Positions 9,938 through 21,147 are shown, numbered from the stretch's first letter. The stretch: DNA of 64,000 nt from Emydura subglobosa (GCA_007922225.1 ML680037.1:2462876-2526875); one strand, 5' to 3'. Translations and numbers: made by a program. Notes: generated by a model from the sequence alone, not told the origin.

Positions 9938-10384
9938 AAGAAGCCTTTGCTTGTAGAATTCTTAGGGTCATGTATACTCATACTCAGTATAGTCTCAGTA
10001 AACAATTCTGAATCAGGAGACAAATATTCTCATCTCTCACTATAAACTCCTGATAAGAATCCCAGCTTCTGAGCCTTCCTGTGTCTCTACATCCAACTCT
10101 TCTGCTACCTTCCCTGTGACAAGCAGCATGTCCTCATATCCAAGCCTCAACCACAATTTCTAGGTCACCTGGAAATTTGGTACCATTCTGATCATTAAGA
10201 CTCCTGAAATCATTCTAATAAAATATGTATAAATTTGTTTAATTTAGTATGAAATGCTCCAAAACCCATGAAAATGTCAAGATGTTTCATCAATATATTT
10301 GGGTTTTTTTTTTTAAATAATCTTTATTAGAAGAATGTTATCAGGAAAATCACTTATCTTCTCTTCTCCCTTTTTTTATTAAAG

Positions 10385-10464
10385 GCATTGACATTCCAAA
10401 TGTGATAAGGATCTTGACTGAAAGTGGGACCCTTAGAGCACCAAACAGTGACAGCATGCAGTAA
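10385..10464 (+). CDS. terminal coding exon of the unnamed host gene
   Basis: After a pyrimidine tract and AAAG, the exon starts in phase 1 and reads GIDIPNVIRILTESGTLR, then a short tail ending MQ and TAA at 10462-10464. The first codon is completed by the single G left at the end of exon 3844-4278 to give Gly, and the join gives NPAFRGIDIPNV with no frame disruption. The agreement of phase, acceptor and stop is the main support that both exons belong to one + strand gene. It is short, so a chance fit cannot be excluded. The protein family is not recognised. Confidence 0.6.
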
Positions 10465-11465
10465 TATGAAAAAACAAGAAGTGAAATTAATATTGTAATG
10501 TGTAAACTGAAGATTTGTCACTTGTATGCAATTAATTTTAATGTGTTCAAATGCTATACAGTACTTCTTATAACTCCAGAGTAGTCATTTAATTTTGCAG
10601 ATTTATGTATTATAGTATTTCTCCCAATAGCCAGAATTTCTGTATTTGTAGAAAGAGACTGTAATGTTCATGACATTTTTTCTTTCTCCTTCGTAAAAGA
10701 TTATCACTTTTGAAAATTACCCCTAAATATGGTTTTGCTATAGCTTGTCTAGAAAGCTTTTGGGTTGTAAATAGTGGAGGGCTAATCTTTTTTCTTAATT
10801 CTTCATAAAAATAACTAAAGAAATGAATTGGATGGGTCACAGTAATAGAATATACAGCCTTTGAACCTTATAGGTCATCTGTTCAAATTTGACTCAAGAT
10901 CGTCTATGCCCAAAAGATACTTCCCTTTGCAGCTATTCATTGGCCGCTGGACCTGTCCCAAAGCCCCCTGAAGTCAAGAGAAAGACACCCATAGATATAT
11001 GTGGTCTTTGGATCAGGCCCCATGTGTGAAATAAGATTGTAGTCTCCGTCTACTTCCTGGTTGAGGTGTCTAAATTGTATGAAACTCATCAGTGTTGGAA
11101 ACTTAATTGGAAGACTCAGCAAACAGACCAGAGATTGAAGTGTATCTCAAATTGATCTAGTTAGGTTATGGTTGAGATACAATGTGGCGATTTTTGTTTG
11201 CTTCCTGTATTCTAACAGTTTTGTGGATAAATGGAAGGCCAGTCTCTAGGATCATCAGTCCTTTCAGCACCTTTCATTAACACGGAAGTAAAAAACAAAA
11301 ACCAATTTAATCTAAGATGCTTGTGTTTGTTGACCTTAATGTTCTGTGTATTAAACCCTGTACATCATGTAGGCTTCTGACAGGTTTTTGCTAAGGTATC
11401 TTTTTAGTAGCTTGTAAGATAACAAGGTATTTTTATTTATAATAAAGATTTTTAAATAGCTGATA
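10465..11465 (+). other. probable 3' untranslated region of the host gene
   Basis: AT-rich sequence with no coding signal follows the stop codon. An AATAAA at 11441-11446 is the best polyadenylation signal. Cleavage about 15-20 bases later would give a UTR near 1 kb. No repeat is recognised within it. Confidence 0.4.
11441..11446 (+). terminator. candidate polyadenylation signal
   Basis: Canonical AATAAA hexamer, about 980 bases after the predicted stop, in a T-rich context. It is the most plausible 3' end of the host transcript, but the AT-rich context makes chance occurrences likely. Confidence 0.35.
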
Positions 11466-12149
11466 TTTGTTGGCAGTTAATATAATTTGATTTTCTTACA
11501 CTACTGGGTAGTGATCCTTGGCCCTGATGAATTCAGGTCTAGTGTGTCATAGAATACACATCACCACAAAGATGGTTGGATGCAAAAACAGTCTATGTAG
11601 AAGTAGATGAACAAATGCAATGCAGTGATGATACTCAGACCATGTCGACACTACAAAGTTTTGCTGACATAAGTTATGTTGGCATACAGTCACAGCAGTT
11701 AGTATATCTCTTGTGCGTGTGCATACTTGGCTCCTTGCGTTAGCGCTGCGCATACTTATCAGGAGTGCTTATATCAATACACAGTGCAGTAGACCATGGA
11801 TAGGTATCTCAGTGTGCAACTCACCACCTTCCCGTATACTGTCTTTTGGGTAGTTTTGACAATGCATGATGGGCAGAAACAACTCTCATAAGGGGTGATG
11901 GGGAGATAAGTATCAACTTCCCATAATGCAATGTTCTCCATTCCATAATATCTCTATCCCATAATTTTCATGCCTATTTTCAATTTCCCACGAACCTGCG
12001 CAGGACTTGTTGCTGTTTGTCATATCTGACAGAAGCATGGGGCCTGCACAGCATTGTACTGTTCTCATGAGTGTTGCAAGCACAAAATACAATCCTACTG
12101 TATTTACAGAGCTGGAATAAGAGTCATAAGGAGCATGATGATTTTCTGG

Positions 12150-13260
12150 GGGGGGCAGATTGCTGTTGGACATAATGAGAACCGGTTCAAAATTGTTCGT
12201 GGTGTTCATGGAGCAACTGCAAATGGTGGAGGGTCGCTTCTGGGCTGGAGAAACAAGCACTGACTGGTGGGATTGCATTATAATGCAGGCTTGCGATGAC
12301 AAGTAGTGGCTGCAAAACTTTTGGATGCACAAGGCCACATTCCTGGATCTGTGTGCTGAGCTTGCCTCAGCCCTCCTCCACAGGAATACCAGAATGAGAG
12401 TTGTACTGACAGTGGAGAAACAATAGGAAACTTGCAATGCCAAATTCCTACCAGTCAGTGGGAAATTATTTTGGAGTTTGAAAATACAGCGTGGGAGATA
12501 CTGTCATGCAACGGTGCAGGGCTGTTAATTGTCTCCTGCTACATTGGACTATGACTCTGCAAAGTGCAGGACATAAGAGATGGATTTGCAGTAGTGGAGT
12601 TCCTGAGCAGTGGTGGTGTGACAGATGGCACACGCATCCCTATTTAGGCAGCAGACCACCTTGTCAGAGTTCCTCAACAGAAAGGGCTATTTTTCTATGG
12701 TTATGCAAGGCCTGGTGGATCACCGAGGATGCTTCATCAACATCAGTGTTGCTGATCTGGGAAGATGCATAAATACTTGCATCTTTAAGGACGCAGGACT
12801 GTCCAGAAAGCTACAAGCAGGGTCTTTCTTTCCCAACTGGCAGAATACCAGGGGCAGTGTTGGAAAGGCAATAGTGGCCCTGCAGGATCCAGACTACCCT
12901 ATACTGCCCTAACCTGTGATGCTTACACTGGCCACCTCGACAGTAGCAAGGAAAGATTAAACTACCAGCTCAGCAGGTGCAGAATGACCGTTGAATGAGC
13001 TTTTGGTACATTGAAGGGACACTGGTGTTTACTCACAAAATTGGATCTCAAAGAGAAACATATCCCAATGGTTATAGCTGCCTGCTGTGTCCTGTATATC
13101 TGGGACACATAGGGAGAATAATTGCCACTGGGCTGGTGGTGGAGGAGCAGCTGTCTGCCGATTTTGAACAGCCAGACCCGAGGGCTATCAGAAGAGCTCA
13201 GTGCAGAGCTATATGGCTCAGAGCACTTTAACAGAAAGCCACAGTAATTCATTGTGGTTT
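12150..13260 (+). pseudogene. Harbinger transposase (DDE type), broken
   Basis: Across frames it reads SALLHRNTRMRVVLTVEK (about 12368-12421), VTDGTRIPI (first acidic residue, about 12620), then in a clean frame EFLNRKGYFSMVMQGLVDHRG, SRKLQAGSFFPNW (12669-12840), YTGHLDSSKERLNYQLSRCR and MTVE before AFG (12921-13010), and KHIPMVIAACCVLY. These are hallmarks of the HARBI1-like transposase family, which cuts and pastes the element. The residue expected after GR in the second acidic motif (HDARIF in typical members) reads NTCIF, so one catalytic aspartate appears lost. Multiple stops and frameshifts are present. Confidence 0.78.
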
Positions 13261-13639
13261 ACTGTGCTCTAGCTGGCCTTGCAGTTTGGGGGCCTGTTAG
13301 GAATTGTGTGGTGCTTGGTGTACATCTATGAATATAACACTATCAATGCACCTGTTAATTTTGTGGTGGTTGCTGTACATTTATGATTTATTACACTGTT
13401 TGCCACTGATCCCTTGAGTTGTGCCAAAATATAACTACTACTAAGCTGGGGCTTTCACTAGCGCCAGGCATTATGCAGCGCACATTGGTAACTAATAAAG
13501 ATTAATTATTTTTCAAATAATAGAGTTTAATTGACTAACAAAAACACTTCAAAAATGTGTTCAAGTTAAAAGCAAATATATAAATTTAAGGTTTTATGTA
13601 ACAGCTTAAAGGAGGGGAAGGAATATTCAAGTCTATTTT

Positions 13640-14120
13640 AGCTACACATACATCAATCATGGCTTTCATAGGTCTGTGTATGAGAAGCTATGGTTATCCT
13701 TATTGTCCCCAAGGATGGATTGATAGAAGTAGGGATGTGGTCTCTGATGCCAAGTGAGAAGTTGGCATGGGAGGTGTAGGGAGGTGCTATACTGGAATTC
13801 TCCATGGACAGCAAAGGGAGGCGAGCCCTGGATTATTGAATTTATAGGTCTACAAGAGTCTGCTTCTGCTGTCAGAAAAGCCCAATTATGTCTTGGTGCA
13901 CCTCTATCTCCTATTCCTGCTGGGACTGCTGGACCTTACTCCTGTCTTCTCTTTCCTTCTCTATACAATCTGCAGTATTAGTCTTCCAGGCCCTCTGTTC
14001 AGGATCTGATGCAGCACTGGCTTACAAGGTCTTGATCAAGATGTCATTCTGAGTTTTCTTCTCCTTATCTGACTCAGGCGCTGTCGGTGCAATAGCAACA
14101 GCTTCAGATAAAACACACAG
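13640..14120 (-). pseudogene. Harbinger second ORF (Myb/trihelix-type helper), C-terminal remnant
   Basis: Read on - the segment gives PESDKEKKTQNDILIKTL, then EQRAWKTNTADCIEKERED, KVQQSQQ and, after stops, STMENSSIAPPY. A charged coiled-coil-like C-terminus with Gln-rich repeats is typical of the DNA-binding partner encoded by Harbinger transposons, which helps import and target the transposase. Five or more stops break it. The N-terminal Myb-like domain is not recognisable, perhaps removed at the junction with the Gypsy fragment. Confidence 0.55.
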
Positions 14121-14289
14121 AGATACCATTGTCCATATAGTTATAATGGAAAGCTAAAGTTAGAATCAGAACTCCCTTCCCTTGCTCCTCTAAAGTTTTA
14201 TCAAGACATCCATACTGATAATTTTGCTTCAGAGTGCCTGTGCATGGTGCCACTCATAGCACCAGCCATGGTGAGTATGGTCAGCCTGG

Positions 14290-14995
14290 GGTGAGGGAAA
14301 TGAGGAAATTGCTCAGTTGCATAAAACGGTCAGTATACGACAATGCTAACATGATTCAACATGCCCAGTAGTCTTTGAATTCCCCTTTTATCTTCAGGAT
14401 AAGGCATGTTTACTGTTGCTTGAATCTTTGATTCATCAGGAAAGATTCCCTTTGAGGTCAGTCTGTCTCCCAAGCACATCATTTCCATTGTTTGAAATTA
14501 GCATTTGGTCTTAGTTAGTTTTAGGCTATTAGCGCTCACAATTTCCAGTACTCTCCTCAAGTCATTCCTGATATTCAGTGGCAATGCTGCCCCAAATTAG
14601 GTCATGAATGTACACTTTCACACTTCCTAGACCCTCTAGCATCTGGTTCATTGTACAGTGAAATAGTTTTGCAGACGAATATATGTCAAAAGCAGTCTTA
14701 GGAAGCAGTATCTGCCAAATGGTGGGTTGAATGTGCAGAGTTTGAAGCTCTTGATGTCCAAGGGGTTCTGCCAAAATTCAGCCAATGCGTCTAATTTGCT
14801 GGAGAATTTGGCTCTTATCTGAAATGGGAACAGTTCATTTCTTTTGGGAAAATGGAAATGTTCTCTTTCGTTCAGCTCTATAGTTCCATACACAGCTGTA
14901 TTCTCTCCCCCCCCCCCTTTTTTTCCCCCTACAATTACCAAAGAATGAACCTAGTCTATTCTCTGAATGATACTATTCTTTGCATGGCTCTACAT
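14290..14995 (-). pseudogene. Ty3/Gypsy reverse transcriptase fragment
   Basis: On the - strand, running from 14995 down, the sequence shows the finger and palm of a Gypsy-type reverse transcriptase: HSLVIV, a degraded KRNELFPF region, SSKLDALAEFWQNPLD with motif A, CTFNPPFGRYCFLRL, and TMNQMLEGLGSVKVYIHD. The active site YIDD has become YIHD. After a frameshift it continues with VLEIVSANSLKLTKTKCQF and IQRLLGMLNHV, the connection segment. No gag, protease, integrase or LTR is seen next to it. It is an old fragment cut by the Harbinger element on one side and by DIRS-like sequence on the other. Confidence 0.78.
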
Positions 14996-15217
14996 GGTCT
15001 CACATATAGGTAATGTACCGACTCGTGCAGTCTAACGATAGAATCTTCTCCAAGTAGTGCCTGTTAGAGTGCGTGCACCTCCTCAACACTCCTTCCTTCA
15101 GCATCTCCAGATGTTTTCAGGGCATGGTTATATAAGGGAATGCTGGGCTCTCTACCACCTCAGTTTCTTCCAACTGCTTGCACCAGACTGAAGTGAAGCA
15201 CTCCAATCCATCATATC
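14996..15217 (+). repeat. possible extra DIRS leader fragment
   Basis: The segment holds TATATAAGGGA followed by CTCAGTTTCTTCCAACTGC, an arrangement similar to the leaders of copies B and C (a TATA-like AAGGG box, then CTCA-TTCCTTC). It lies directly before the left end of copy C and may be the end of another DIRS insertion. The evidence is weak. Confidence 0.3.
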
Positions 15218-15256
15218 CAGGGTTTCTTCAAGTGATTGAGCATGTGCATTCCACTT
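15218..15256. repeat. left inverted terminal repeat of DIRS copy C
   Basis: GGTTTCTTCAAGTGATTGAG followed by CATGTGCATTCCA corresponds to the reverse complement of the right end of the same copy (21148-21209: TGGAATGGACCTGTGCAACA, CATCTTGAAG). The match is imperfect, as expected for an old element. Confidence 0.65.
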
Positions 15257-15532
15257 TCTGACAGTCATGCACTGGGCATGCAGACACCAAACTTTTTCTC
15301 TCAGCGGTATCTCCCTGGATGGCTTGAGTGTCCTCTGCTGTTGCACACTGGTGTGTGCAGGTATAAAGGGCAGAGCTGCCCCCAGACCCCCTCAATTCCT
15401 TCTTACTTCCCAGGATGGTCACTGGAATTGCTTTCTATTGCTTTGGCAGTATATCTCAGCCTTGTCTAGATAATTATTTAAAACTAAATACAGAGTTTTA
15501 GAAGTTTTAGTAAATTGCTAGGAAAAGCAGAA

Positions 15533-15533
<1 letters not shown>

Positions 15534-15563
<30 letters not shown>

Positions 15564-15660
15564 TTTTTTCATTTTGGGAACCTGATCCTGAGGTATGCCC
15601 CCCCGGGCCGGGCTCCCCCCCCTGTTTTTTTTATAAAAAAAAAAAAAAAAAAAAAAAACC
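15534..15660 (+). repeat. two A-rich runs near the gag start of DIRS copy C
   Basis: Runs of A at about 15537-15560 and 15635-15658 flank a C/G-rich patch around the gag start (ATG at 15595). Copies B and D have no such runs here. They are either local expansions or sequencing weak points and disrupt the gag frame. Confidence 0.7.
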
Positions 15661-17580
15661 CAAACCCATACCCATGAGCACAATTCTTGTCTTAAGTGCC
15701 TAGGTGAGACTCAAGTAAAGGACTCATGCCAAATTCCTTGGAACTTTAAGCCTGAGACAAAGAAGGACACAGACACTGGGCTGAAGTTCCTGTTAATGGC
15801 GGTGGCACTGAGACCATTTGTTGATGCTGTCACAGTCTGAGTCGGTGCTGAGTGCTGCAGTCTGTCAGAAGTTCACTTCCAGTCCCAGCACCAATCTCCT
15901 CTGGTGCAAAGGAAGAAGCATAAGCTTTCTAAAGGAGCTTCAAGTAGAGGAAGATTGCCAGCTAAGCAGGGAGGAAAGGAGTTGAGTGGCGTGCATATTG
16001 GCTCAGAGCACTTCTCCAAGTCTGTGGCAATACTGACACTGTTGACTCTAAAACTAGTACAGGCTCCGTCGAGTCCAGTGCCATAAATGGCACCCTTGAC
16101 TTCAGTGGTATTGAACCCATTGAAGGTGATCTCTGTGCCAAGTACAGGGGAGTTATTTGCTGTGGCAAGAGACCATCTAAGCCTGTTGGTACTGATGGCT
16201 CTAGCGTTACAGGAAATAGTTCCTCCAATGCCATCAGACCACCTGCCTCCAATTCTTGTGGCGCAGCATTCAGTACCACACCGCTGTTCTACTTCTAGGT
16301 CTATCCACCTGTTAGTACTGGTTTCAGTCTTCTGGATCCCAGCACCAGTCCCTAGCTGGCTGGTGGAAGGAGAGTCTTCAGACTCTGAAGTGAGATGATA
16401 TCTCCCAGCCATGTAGCAAGATCGCCATTTCCCCTCCTCCCCCTCCCAGCTTCTATCACTTGGGATAACCTTGGGATCCTGCAACAGGGCATGCTGAGGG
16501 AATGTGCCTAGGAGTCCCTTGAGGCCCAGTCCCACAGTGGGCTTTCTGAAACCCCTGGGGCTTTCCCCAATCTCCAGGTCATCCCCACACCCTTTTTCTA
16601 TGTCCTCATCCACAGGGAGTGAATCATTGCACCGGGTCTGTTTCTGGTACTGGGCCCAATACTGAGCAGCTGGAAGTGACTCCTGAAGAGCCTACAGAGC
16701 AGCCTGTGGAAGATGTTCAGCTGCATTCAGTATTGACTGAATCCTCATCCTCTTCAAATGGGGCATTTTCCTCTGGAGCAACATCACTTTCTCTTGATGA
16801 CTATAAAGCAGGGGTTCTCAAACTCTTTTTGCTGGGACCCCTTTTCATGCCATGTGTGGGGGCTGATAACTCGTGACCCCCCCACCCATAATAACCTTGT
16901 GACCCCCTGAGGGGTCACGACTCCCAGTTTGAGAACCCCAGCTATAAGGCATATCAAGAGTTGCTAAAGAGGATAGCTTTTGACCTGGACATTCAGGTCA
17001 AAGATGTCAGGGAGCACTCTCATCACCTCATAGATGTTTTGTCTGCAGCGGGTCCATCTTGAATGCCAATTAATGAGGCAATTTTGGAGCCTATAAAATC
17101 CTTTTAGCAGACTCCATCTTTGTTGCCACTTACATCTATGTGTGTGGAATGCAAATATTACATGATCTCCAAAGGGTTTGATTACCTATATTCCTGCCCT
17201 CCTCCAGGGTCGTTGGTAGTTGCAGTGGCTAACAGGAACACCAGAGGTATCCACCTGCCACCTCCACATCCAAAGATGTGAAGAAACTGGATTTATTTGG
17301 TACGAAAGTTTGACTGAGGAGGTGTTGCAGCTTAGAATCACCAACCAACAGGCTCCATTGGGGGGTGTTATGATTTCAACCTGTGGAGTTTGATGGCAAA
17401 ATTTAAGGACCTGCTGCCAGAGAATGCTAGGCAGAAGTTCCCACTTGTGTCTGAGGTTAAATTAATGGTGAGGAATTCTCTCCAGGCTGGACTAGATGCA
17501 GCAGACTTGGCTGCTAGGTCCATGACTTCCTGTAGCCTTTATGTGAAGGTGCTGTTGGCTACAGTCTCCATGGTTCCATG
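15595..17580 (+). pseudogene. DIRS gag-like ORF (copy C), split by a MITE
   Basis: The ATG at 15595 sits where copy B starts its gag. Bases 15675-15840 read EHNSCLKCLGETQVKDSC and then LLMAVALRPFVDAVTV, the counterpart of the Cys-pair module and LLMEAALRPA of copy B. The conserved LDDYK segment (about 16793-16808) is cut by the hAT-type MITE and resumes as AYQELLKRIAFDLD at 16945. The block near 17390-17530 reads MAKFKDLLPENARQKF and GLDAADLAARSMTS. Many stops are present and the gene is dead. Copy C preserves only one clear Cys pair (CLKC). Confidence 0.72.
16801..16949. mobile_element. hAT-type MITE with 8-bp target duplication
   Basis: The 133-bp element at 16809-16941 has terminal inverted repeats CAGGGGTTCTCAAAC and GTTTGAGAACCCCAG. 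It is flanked by CTATAAAG (16801-16808) and CTATAAGG (16942-16949), an 8-bp duplication with one difference, the size expected for the hAT superfamily. Removing it restores the LDDYKAYQ segment of the DIRS gag. It has no coding capacity. Confidence 0.85.
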
Positions 17581-17599
17581 AAGTCCAACAAATTGCCTA

Positions 17600-18130
17600 G
17601 GACTTGCCCTTCGAAGGTCCTTTCCTGTTCTGGAGCAAACAGATAGCAAGTTCCATGGCCTTAAAGATTCAAGGACAACTTGAAGTGTCAGTGCTTATAA
17701 ATGCCTGCCCTGGCCAGAAAGCATTATCTGTCTCAGCAGATGCACCATTTACCTGCTCTTATCAGCACCTGTCAAGGAAGAGGAGCTCGGGTACAGGCAC
17801 AGGCGTGCCCTTCCTTCAGCTTCTGTGCAAACTCCTGGCCCTTTCAGACAGCTGGGAGTGCTAAGTAGATATTTTGATGACACAGTTGAGGTCATCATGC
17901 CAGTGTCTATGATTCCAAATACTGTATTACCTATATTTACAAACTCTCTCTCCTGCTTCCTCAATGCTTGGGCCAGAATTATTTCAGCCAATGGGTCTTG
18001 ACCACTGTGGAAGTGGGATATACCTTCCAATTGTTTCTATCCTCCCCCCCCCCCCCAATTTGTCCTCCCCGTCCCTCTTTAGGAATCACTGTCACAAAGA
18101 GCTCTTCCTCCAGGAAGTACTCTTTCTCAT
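17600..18130 (+). other. gag to reverse transcriptase spacer of DIRS copy C
   Basis: Decayed sequence linking the last recognisable gag block to the reverse transcriptase. It includes a C run near 18042-18056. Open frames here are short and give no recognisable motif. Confidence 0.4.
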
Positions 18131-18820
18131 TTGGCAAGGTGCTACAGAGGAGGTTCCTCAAGATCTCAATGGGATGGTTTGTATTCCTGCTATTTCCTCA
18201 TTCTGAAAGTGAGGGGGGTGGTCTTAGACCTCTGTTTTCTCAAAAAATATTTAAAGTTTTTTTATGGTCACCCTAGCTTCTATGATCTCCTCCCTGGAGC
18301 CTGCTATGCTGCCCTTGATTTGAAAGACACTTGTTTCTATGTGGCGATCAATCAAGCTCACAGGAAGTATCTCAGATTTCTGGTAAATCAAAATAGTTAC
18401 CAATACACTGTATTACCGTTTGGCCTGTCAGCAACTCCCAGGGTTTTTATAAAGGTGATGGCAGTGGTAGCCATCTTCTTCAGAAGATTGGGAATGCAAG
18501 TTTTTCCCTACTTGGATGACTGACTGGTGAGAGGCCAATCCAGGATTCAGGAAGTTTCAAGTGTATCTCTAATGCAGTCAACACTCAACGCTCATTCAAT
18601 GCAGAGAAATCTCTTTACCGGGTCCAGAGGATAGAATTTATAGGGGCAATACTGGACTTGTAGAACTCTGGTCTGAAACTGGAGTCTAAGTTTCAGGCAA
18701 TCTGCGCCTTTGTTATAGATCTCAGATCTCACCCAGTCATGACGGCACAAAACCATTCGAGGCTCCTGGGTCATGTGGTCTCATGCACATATATGGTCCA
18801 ATATGCCAGGCTGCATCTCA
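18131..18820 (+). pseudogene. DIRS reverse transcriptase (copy C)
   Basis: One frame gives ACYAALDLKDTCFYVAI with the motif A aspartate, YQYTVLPFGLSATPRVF, and YLDD at 18509-18520. All active-site aspartates are retained. The next codon, Trp in copy E, is a TGA (18521-18523). Thumb sequence follows with frameshifts (near 18600-18790, ending in HVVSCTYMVQYARL). The catalytic core is better preserved than in copies A and B, but the enzyme is truncated. Confidence 0.8.
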
Positions 18821-18929
18821 GAATTCTACGGAGTTGGATGGCCTCAGTTTACTCCATGAGCCATCACCATCTAAACTCAGTGGTGAGGGTACCCTCTCAT
18901 GTCCTTACCTCCTGAGATTGGTGGACAAG

Positions 18930-19660
18930 TCCAGTCAGTATATGTATTGTTGTTCCCTTTGCTTGACCTCTTGTTGACTCTTACATTAGTGATGGACACG
19001 TCTGCCCTTGGCTGGAGGGGGAGGAGGGTGGGGAGGCATCTGGGTTCTTTACACACTGTCTATGATCTGCAGCAAACTTAGTTTTCCACATAGCTTTCAG
19101 TTCCCTGACAGTTATCAGGCTAGTGTGTCAGGTTGTTCTCTCTCTGATCAAGGGGAAGATCCTCTTAGTTCTCACAGATAACACTGCAGCAATGTTTTAC
19201 CTCAGCAGGCAGAAGGGAGTCCAATCTTTTACACTCTGGTAAGAGGTGACTTGTTCTTTAGAATTCTGCATTGCCAATTTGGTGGATCTTGAAGCATCTT
19301 ACCTTCTGGTGGTGCAGAATGGTCTAGCAGACTCCCTCAGCAGATCATTCATGAGTCACCACAAATGATTGCTTCACCCAGATGTGACCAGACACATCTT
19401 CCAATAGTGAGCATGTCCTCCACTAGACCTATTTGTGATAAGAACCAACAGAAAATGTCAGCAATTCTGTTCCCTGCAAGATGGCAGCCTGGGTTTCCTG
19501 ACAGATGGATTCTTGTTTCCCTGGTCAGACAGGCTCCTGTATGCTTTCCTGCCAATCCCATTTATTCACAAAGTCCTGCTGAAGATCAGACAGGACCAGG
19601 TCAGAGTCATATTCATAACCCCAGCATGGGCCCACCAACACTGGTTCTCCACACTCCTGA
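18930..19660 (+). pseudogene. DIRS RNase H and methyltransferase-like region (copy C)
   Basis: RNase H signatures are recognisable in broken frames: LVMDTSALGW (about 18985-19015), a segment equivalent to VLTDNTAAMFYLS (19172-19205), and NGLADSLSRSF (about 19318-19350). The block between RNase H and recombinase reads GFLTDGFLFPWSDRLLYAF, PIPFIHKVLLKIRQDQ, then FITPAWAHQHWFSTLL (19491-19665). It has the same layout as copy A, including the WFSTLL segment that copy E lacks. Confidence 0.75.
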
Positions 19661-19769
19661 ATTTACCAGTGAAACCTCCAATTTTGCTCTCTTTGGTCTT
19701 GGACTTAATTTCCCAAGACCATGGTTGGTTGCTCCACCTGAACCTCCAAATGCTTCATCTCAGCATATA

Positions 19770-20822
19770 GGTTCTCTATGGTTAGATAGTAGAGAGCAGT
19801 CTTGTTCAAAAGAGGTGTAGGATGTCTTGTTAAACTGCAGAAAGCCATCCGTGAGAGCTACTTACCTTTCTAAGTGGAGACATTTTTCCATCTGGTCACA
19901 TCATTCTGGAATTTTACTGTTCTACTCCTTGATCCAGCACGTACTAGAATAACTACTGTATTTGCAAGGTCAAGGGTTGGCCATTTGTTCTATCAAGTAC
20001 ACCTAGCAGCTATTTTTGCATTCCACCCTAAGGTGGATAATCAATCTGAGTTTTCTAATAACATGTCAATAAGATTTCTGAAAGGCCTAGACAAACTATA
20101 TCCTCAAGCGCATGATCCAGTTCCCCAATAGGACTTCAACTTAGTGTTATCAAGACTTATGGCTTCACCATTTGAGCCTTTGGCTATTTGCTCACTGTTA
20201 CATTTATCAATGAAGGTGGCACTGTTGGTAGCTATCACTTCTGCTGGAAGAGGAGAAGAACTTTGTGTGCTAATGTCTTGGCCTTTCTATATAGTCTTCT
20301 TTGAAGGACCAGGTCTGCCTACCTCATCCCAGGTTGTCCCAAAGGTAGTGTCTACGTTCCATGACATCCAGCCAGTTTACTTATTTTCCTTATTCCTGAA
20401 ACCACACACAAACAGGGAAGAACTGTGTTTGCTCTTCCTAGATATTAGAAGAGCACTGGTCTTCTATCTTGATAAAACTAAGCAGTTCCGTAAAGCCTTT
20501 CAACTATTTGTGGTGATAGTGGACAAAATGAAAGGTTAACCCATCTCTACTCATAGAATTTCTTCTTGGATAGTCTCATGTATTTGCATGTGTTATAACC
20601 TAACTAATATCACCCCGCCAAATAAGATCACAGCTCATTCAACAAGGTCGCAGCCAGCCTCCAACGATGTTTCTAGTGCAAGTTTCGATTCTAGACATTT
20701 GTAGAGCGGCAACTTGGTCCCCGGTGCACACATTTGCTTCTCATTATGCCATCACTCAAGACTCGAGAGACAATGCTAGAGCTGAACGGGTTGTCCTCCA
20801 GTCTTTGATAGACTCCGATCCC
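19770..20822 (+). pseudogene. DIRS tyrosine recombinase (copy C)
   Basis: Core-binding remnants (about 19800-20130) lead to VHLAAIFAFH and SIRFLKGLDKLYPQ. The first catalytic region reads ITSAGRGEELCVL, keeping the catalytic Arg although its neighbours changed. HSTR (about 20636-20647), AATWS and SHYAI follow, so the His, Arg, Trp and Tyr residues are all still encoded. Stops at the Trp of PQWDF (near 20129) and after KMKG (near 20537) and frame changes make it non-functional. Confidence 0.82.
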
Positions 20823-20852
20823 ATCTCCTGTTTCATGGCTTGTGAGTCACAA

Positions 20853-20948
20853 AGTGGAATGCACATGTGCAATCACTCGAAGAAAAAATGGTTGCTAACC
20901 TGTTCTTAAGCGTGGTGTTTCTTGAGATGTTGCGCATGTCCATTCCAT
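20853..20948. repeat. DIRS internal complementary hairpin (copy C)
   Basis: GTGGAATGCACATGTGCAAT at about 20854 pairs with TTGCGCATGTCCATTCCA at about 20930-20947, with CTCGAAG against CTTGAGA inside. The position after the recombinase and the relation to the terminal repeats match copies A and E. Confidence 0.7.
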
Positions 20949-21147
20949 GGTATGCCCTCCTCCCCCTCTGCTTGGGAGTTACATCAAGAAGGAAATGAGA
21001 GGGAATAAGGGGGATGGGGTGGGTGGCTCTGCCCTTTATACCTGCACACACTGGTGCATGACAGCAGAGGGGCGCGTGAGCCACTCAGACAGGTACTACT
21101 GAGAGGAAAAGTTTCTGATAGCAGTGCGTTGGGCACACAATCACCAA

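Larger units (their letters stand above)
4279..10384 (+). other. intron of the unnamed host gene
   Basis: It starts with GTAATC and ends with a long pyrimidine tract then AAAG (acceptor AG at 10383-10384). It is phase 1 and about 6.1 kb long. Most of its length is DIRS copy B (4425-9567), in the same orientation as the gene, followed by an unclassified repeat (9565-9937). Bases 9938-10384 are AT-rich and show nothing recognisable except the splice signals. Confidence 0.65.
11620..14280. mobile_element. decayed Harbinger-type DNA transposon
   Basis: The segment contains a broken PIF/Harbinger transposase on + (about 12150-13260) and, facing it on -, remains of the second ORF that these transposons carry (about 13640-14120). 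The facing arrangement is typical of the superfamily. I could not define terminal inverted repeats or the 3-bp target duplication, so the ends are estimates. The right end abuts a Gypsy fragment. Confidence 0.6.

Noticed and set aside
15534..15660. Poly-A runs as retrotransposon tails
   Set aside because: They lie near the start of DIRS copy C gag, not at the end of an element, and no target duplication surrounds them.
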